6,122 nucleotides of DNA from Nitrospirales bacterium (GTDB lineage Bacteria > Nitrospirota > Nitrospiria > Nitrospirales > UBA8639). A model generated the notes under the pieces. It was not told the origin of the DNA and searched no databases. It worked only from the letters and a program-made list of their open reading frames with translations. Each line of letters begins with the position of its first letter. Within the stretch, counting starts at the first letter, position 1. The position numbers and the translations under genes are program-made. Below, one piece after another: positions 5,319 to 6,122 of the stretch. The stretch spans positions 1-6,122 of the forward strand of contig JAJDBO010000253.1 of the NCBI GenBank assembly GCA_029261305.1, given 5' to 3'.

Positions 5319-5867
5319 ATGTCAGAGGAAACCTTCCCCCAAGATCATCGTATTGGCCTTTCGCCCTTAGTGGGACTCATTGGGACCGTAGTTTTTCTAT
5401 GGATTGGCGCTTGGGTCTTGATCACGTGGGGTTATCCCGACATAGCTCAACGGGGCCAATTTGGAGATTTATTTGGATCCGTGACTAGCCTATTTTCCGG
5501 ATTAGCCTTCGCCGGGATTATCTACACCATTCTTTTACAACGGAAAGAATTAGCTCTTCAGCGTATGGAACTCACACTCACTCGAGAACAATTGGCCCGT
5601 TCTGCCAAAGCACAAGAAAAGTCTGAACAATCCCTCACAAGGCAAGCGGAAATGTTAGAAACCAGTGCCCGATTGAATGCACTTTCTTCATGTATTGAGA
5701 GCTTGCAGATAATAATAGTTCAACATCCTACCGCCTCTGTAAGAGAGAAGGCTGAAAAAGAACGTTTCTTATACATTGATCTCTTATCAAATGAACTTAA
5801 CGTTCTATACGGGAAGGAGGGAATAAAAGCCACAGCACCCTTCCTGAAGAATCACAAAAAAGAATAG
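5319..5867 (+). CDS. Two-helix membrane protein with coiled coil (putative abortive-infection-like membrane module)
   Basis: A 182-residue inner-membrane protein. Membrane helices lie near 14-38 (LSPLVGLIGTVVFLWIGAWV...) and 51-72 (LFGSVTSLFSGLAFAGIIYT), joined by the short motif RGQFGD (45-50). Residues 74-118 form a heptad-like coiled coil rich in Glu, Gln, Lys and Leu (QRKELALQRMELTLTREQLA and onward), followed by a cytosolic helical tail. The two-helix plus RG.FGD..G plus LLQR.EL..QR arrangement is widespread in uncharacterised bacterial proteins and resembles the membrane part of putative phage abortive-infection (putAbiC-like) proteins. That functional link is inference. GAGG at 5310-5313, five bases before the ATG, supports the start. 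It lies 18 bases after the 102-aa gene and nine bases before the next small ORF, so all three look like one transcript. Confidence 0.8.
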   Translation: MSEETFPQDHRIGLSPLVGLIGTVVFLWIGAWVLITWGYPDIAQRGQFGDLFGSVTSLFSGLAFAGIIYTILLQRKELALQRMELTLTREQLARSAKAQEKSEQSLTRQAEMLETSARLNALSSCIESLQIIIVQHPTASVREKAEKERFLYIDLLSNELNVLYGKEGIKATAPFLKNHKKE

Positions 5868-5875
5868 GAAACGAA

Positions 5876-5986
5876 ATGAATGAGCAAGAGATGAAAAGGG
5901 TTTTGGAGTGGGCTCAACAAGAAACTGCCAAACGGAGTTTGAAACTTTCTTTCCCAATTAGATTTTGGGGCCAAATCTTTAGTTGA
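5876..5986 (+). pseudogene. Short third ORF of the operon, probably frameshifted
   Basis: ATG 5876 starts nine bases after the preceding stop, with AGGAA (5866-5870) as a ribosome binding site. It reads 36 residues, MNEQEMKRVLEWAQQETAKR then SLKLSFPIRFWGQIFS, to TGA 5984-5986. From about 5951 the +1 frame is the more protein-like one: SQLDFGAKSLVESLGEQKIS, open to beyond 6080, where it enters the GC-rich repeat. A one-base change in the T/C-run around 5947-5955 would join the two parts, suggesting a longer gene broken by a frameshift and then by the repeat. It may alternatively be a real 36-aa peptide. No family is recognised. Confidence 0.4.
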
Positions 5987-6025
5987 GAGTTTAGGAGAAC
6001 AAAAAATTTCACAAGCTTCTCTCTC

Positions 6026-6122
6026 CCCGCCTTGGGCGCGGCGGAGCCTCTGTCCCGAATCGACTTCTTGGGCGAGGGTTGTTTGAGTGGAGAGGTGGCC
6101 TTGCACCTCGGAACGAGTTCCT
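6026..6122 (+). repeat. Structured dispersed repeat, copy C (continues beyond window)
   Basis: The last ~100 bases turn abruptly GC-rich compared with the operon before them. Positions 6032-6046 read TTGGGCGCGGCGGAG, matching copy B in reverse orientation (2256-2242) at 14 of 15 positions, and then diverge into a different interior (CCTCTGTCCCGAATCG and onward). The sequence resembles, from memory, the 5' part of a longer GC-rich intergenic repeat found in several Gram-negative genomes. Copies A and B would then be shortened versions. It overlaps the end of the broken third ORF. The 3' end is outside the window, so the relationship cannot be completed here. Confidence 0.5.

Noticed and set aside
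5852..6106. Minus-strand 84-codon open frame at the window end
   Set aside because: It is antisense to the operon's third ORF and the repeat. Its composition is not protein-like and no ribosome binding site or family is seen.

Overview
The window looks like chromosomal DNA of a free-living Gram-negative bacterium. It holds the end of a housekeeping glycogen gene, followed by an accessory stretch of poorly characterised genes, gene remnants and several families of dispersed palindromic repeats. The density of structured intergenic repeats would suit an environmental Nitrospirota- or Proteobacteria-like genome. No marker gene is present, so this placement is a weak inference.

Layout. Positions 2-661 (+) are the 3' end of glgB, the glycogen branching enzyme, whose start lies outside the window. 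Positions 955-2115 (+) encode a complete AAA_14/DUF4143 ATPase with an intact Walker A, Walker B and C-terminal PD-(D/E)XK-like motif set. This gene sits between two same-orientation copies (696-832 and 2124-2257) of one structured repeat. A third, differently extended relative of the repeat starts near 6026 in the opposite orientation and runs off the window. The 428-bp gap between the convergent genes (2116-2543) is a repeat cluster. It contains the second structured repeat, an ATCCCCGA/TCGGGGAT palindrome, a perfect 28-bp tandem duplication of a REP-like hairpin and a short CCCGTAT tandem.

Positions 2544-4172 (-) encode a large membrane protein. Fifty consecutive pentapeptide repeats form a predicted cytosolic beta-helix, followed by a C-terminal region with about three membrane segments. 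Just upstream, on the same strand, is a decayed XRE-type helix-turn-helix gene (4215-4433) cut by an internal TAA. On the other strand, 4568-4882 is a probable fragment of a nuclease-like protein. This part reads as a gene graveyard.

Positions 4992-5986 (+) look like a small operon. It encodes a 102-aa soluble protein of unknown function, a 182-aa protein with two membrane helices and a coiled coil that resembles the membrane module of putative abortive-infection proteins, and a very short third ORF that appears frameshifted just before the third repeat copy.

Apart from glgB, no pathway links the genes. The ATPase, the antitoxin remnant, the nuclease-like fragment and the membrane/coiled-coil protein are all types common in defence or mobile accessory regions. 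The best candidate for an undescribed unit is the 4992-5986 cassette, followed by the repeat-bracketed ATPase. No complete known defence system is visible.
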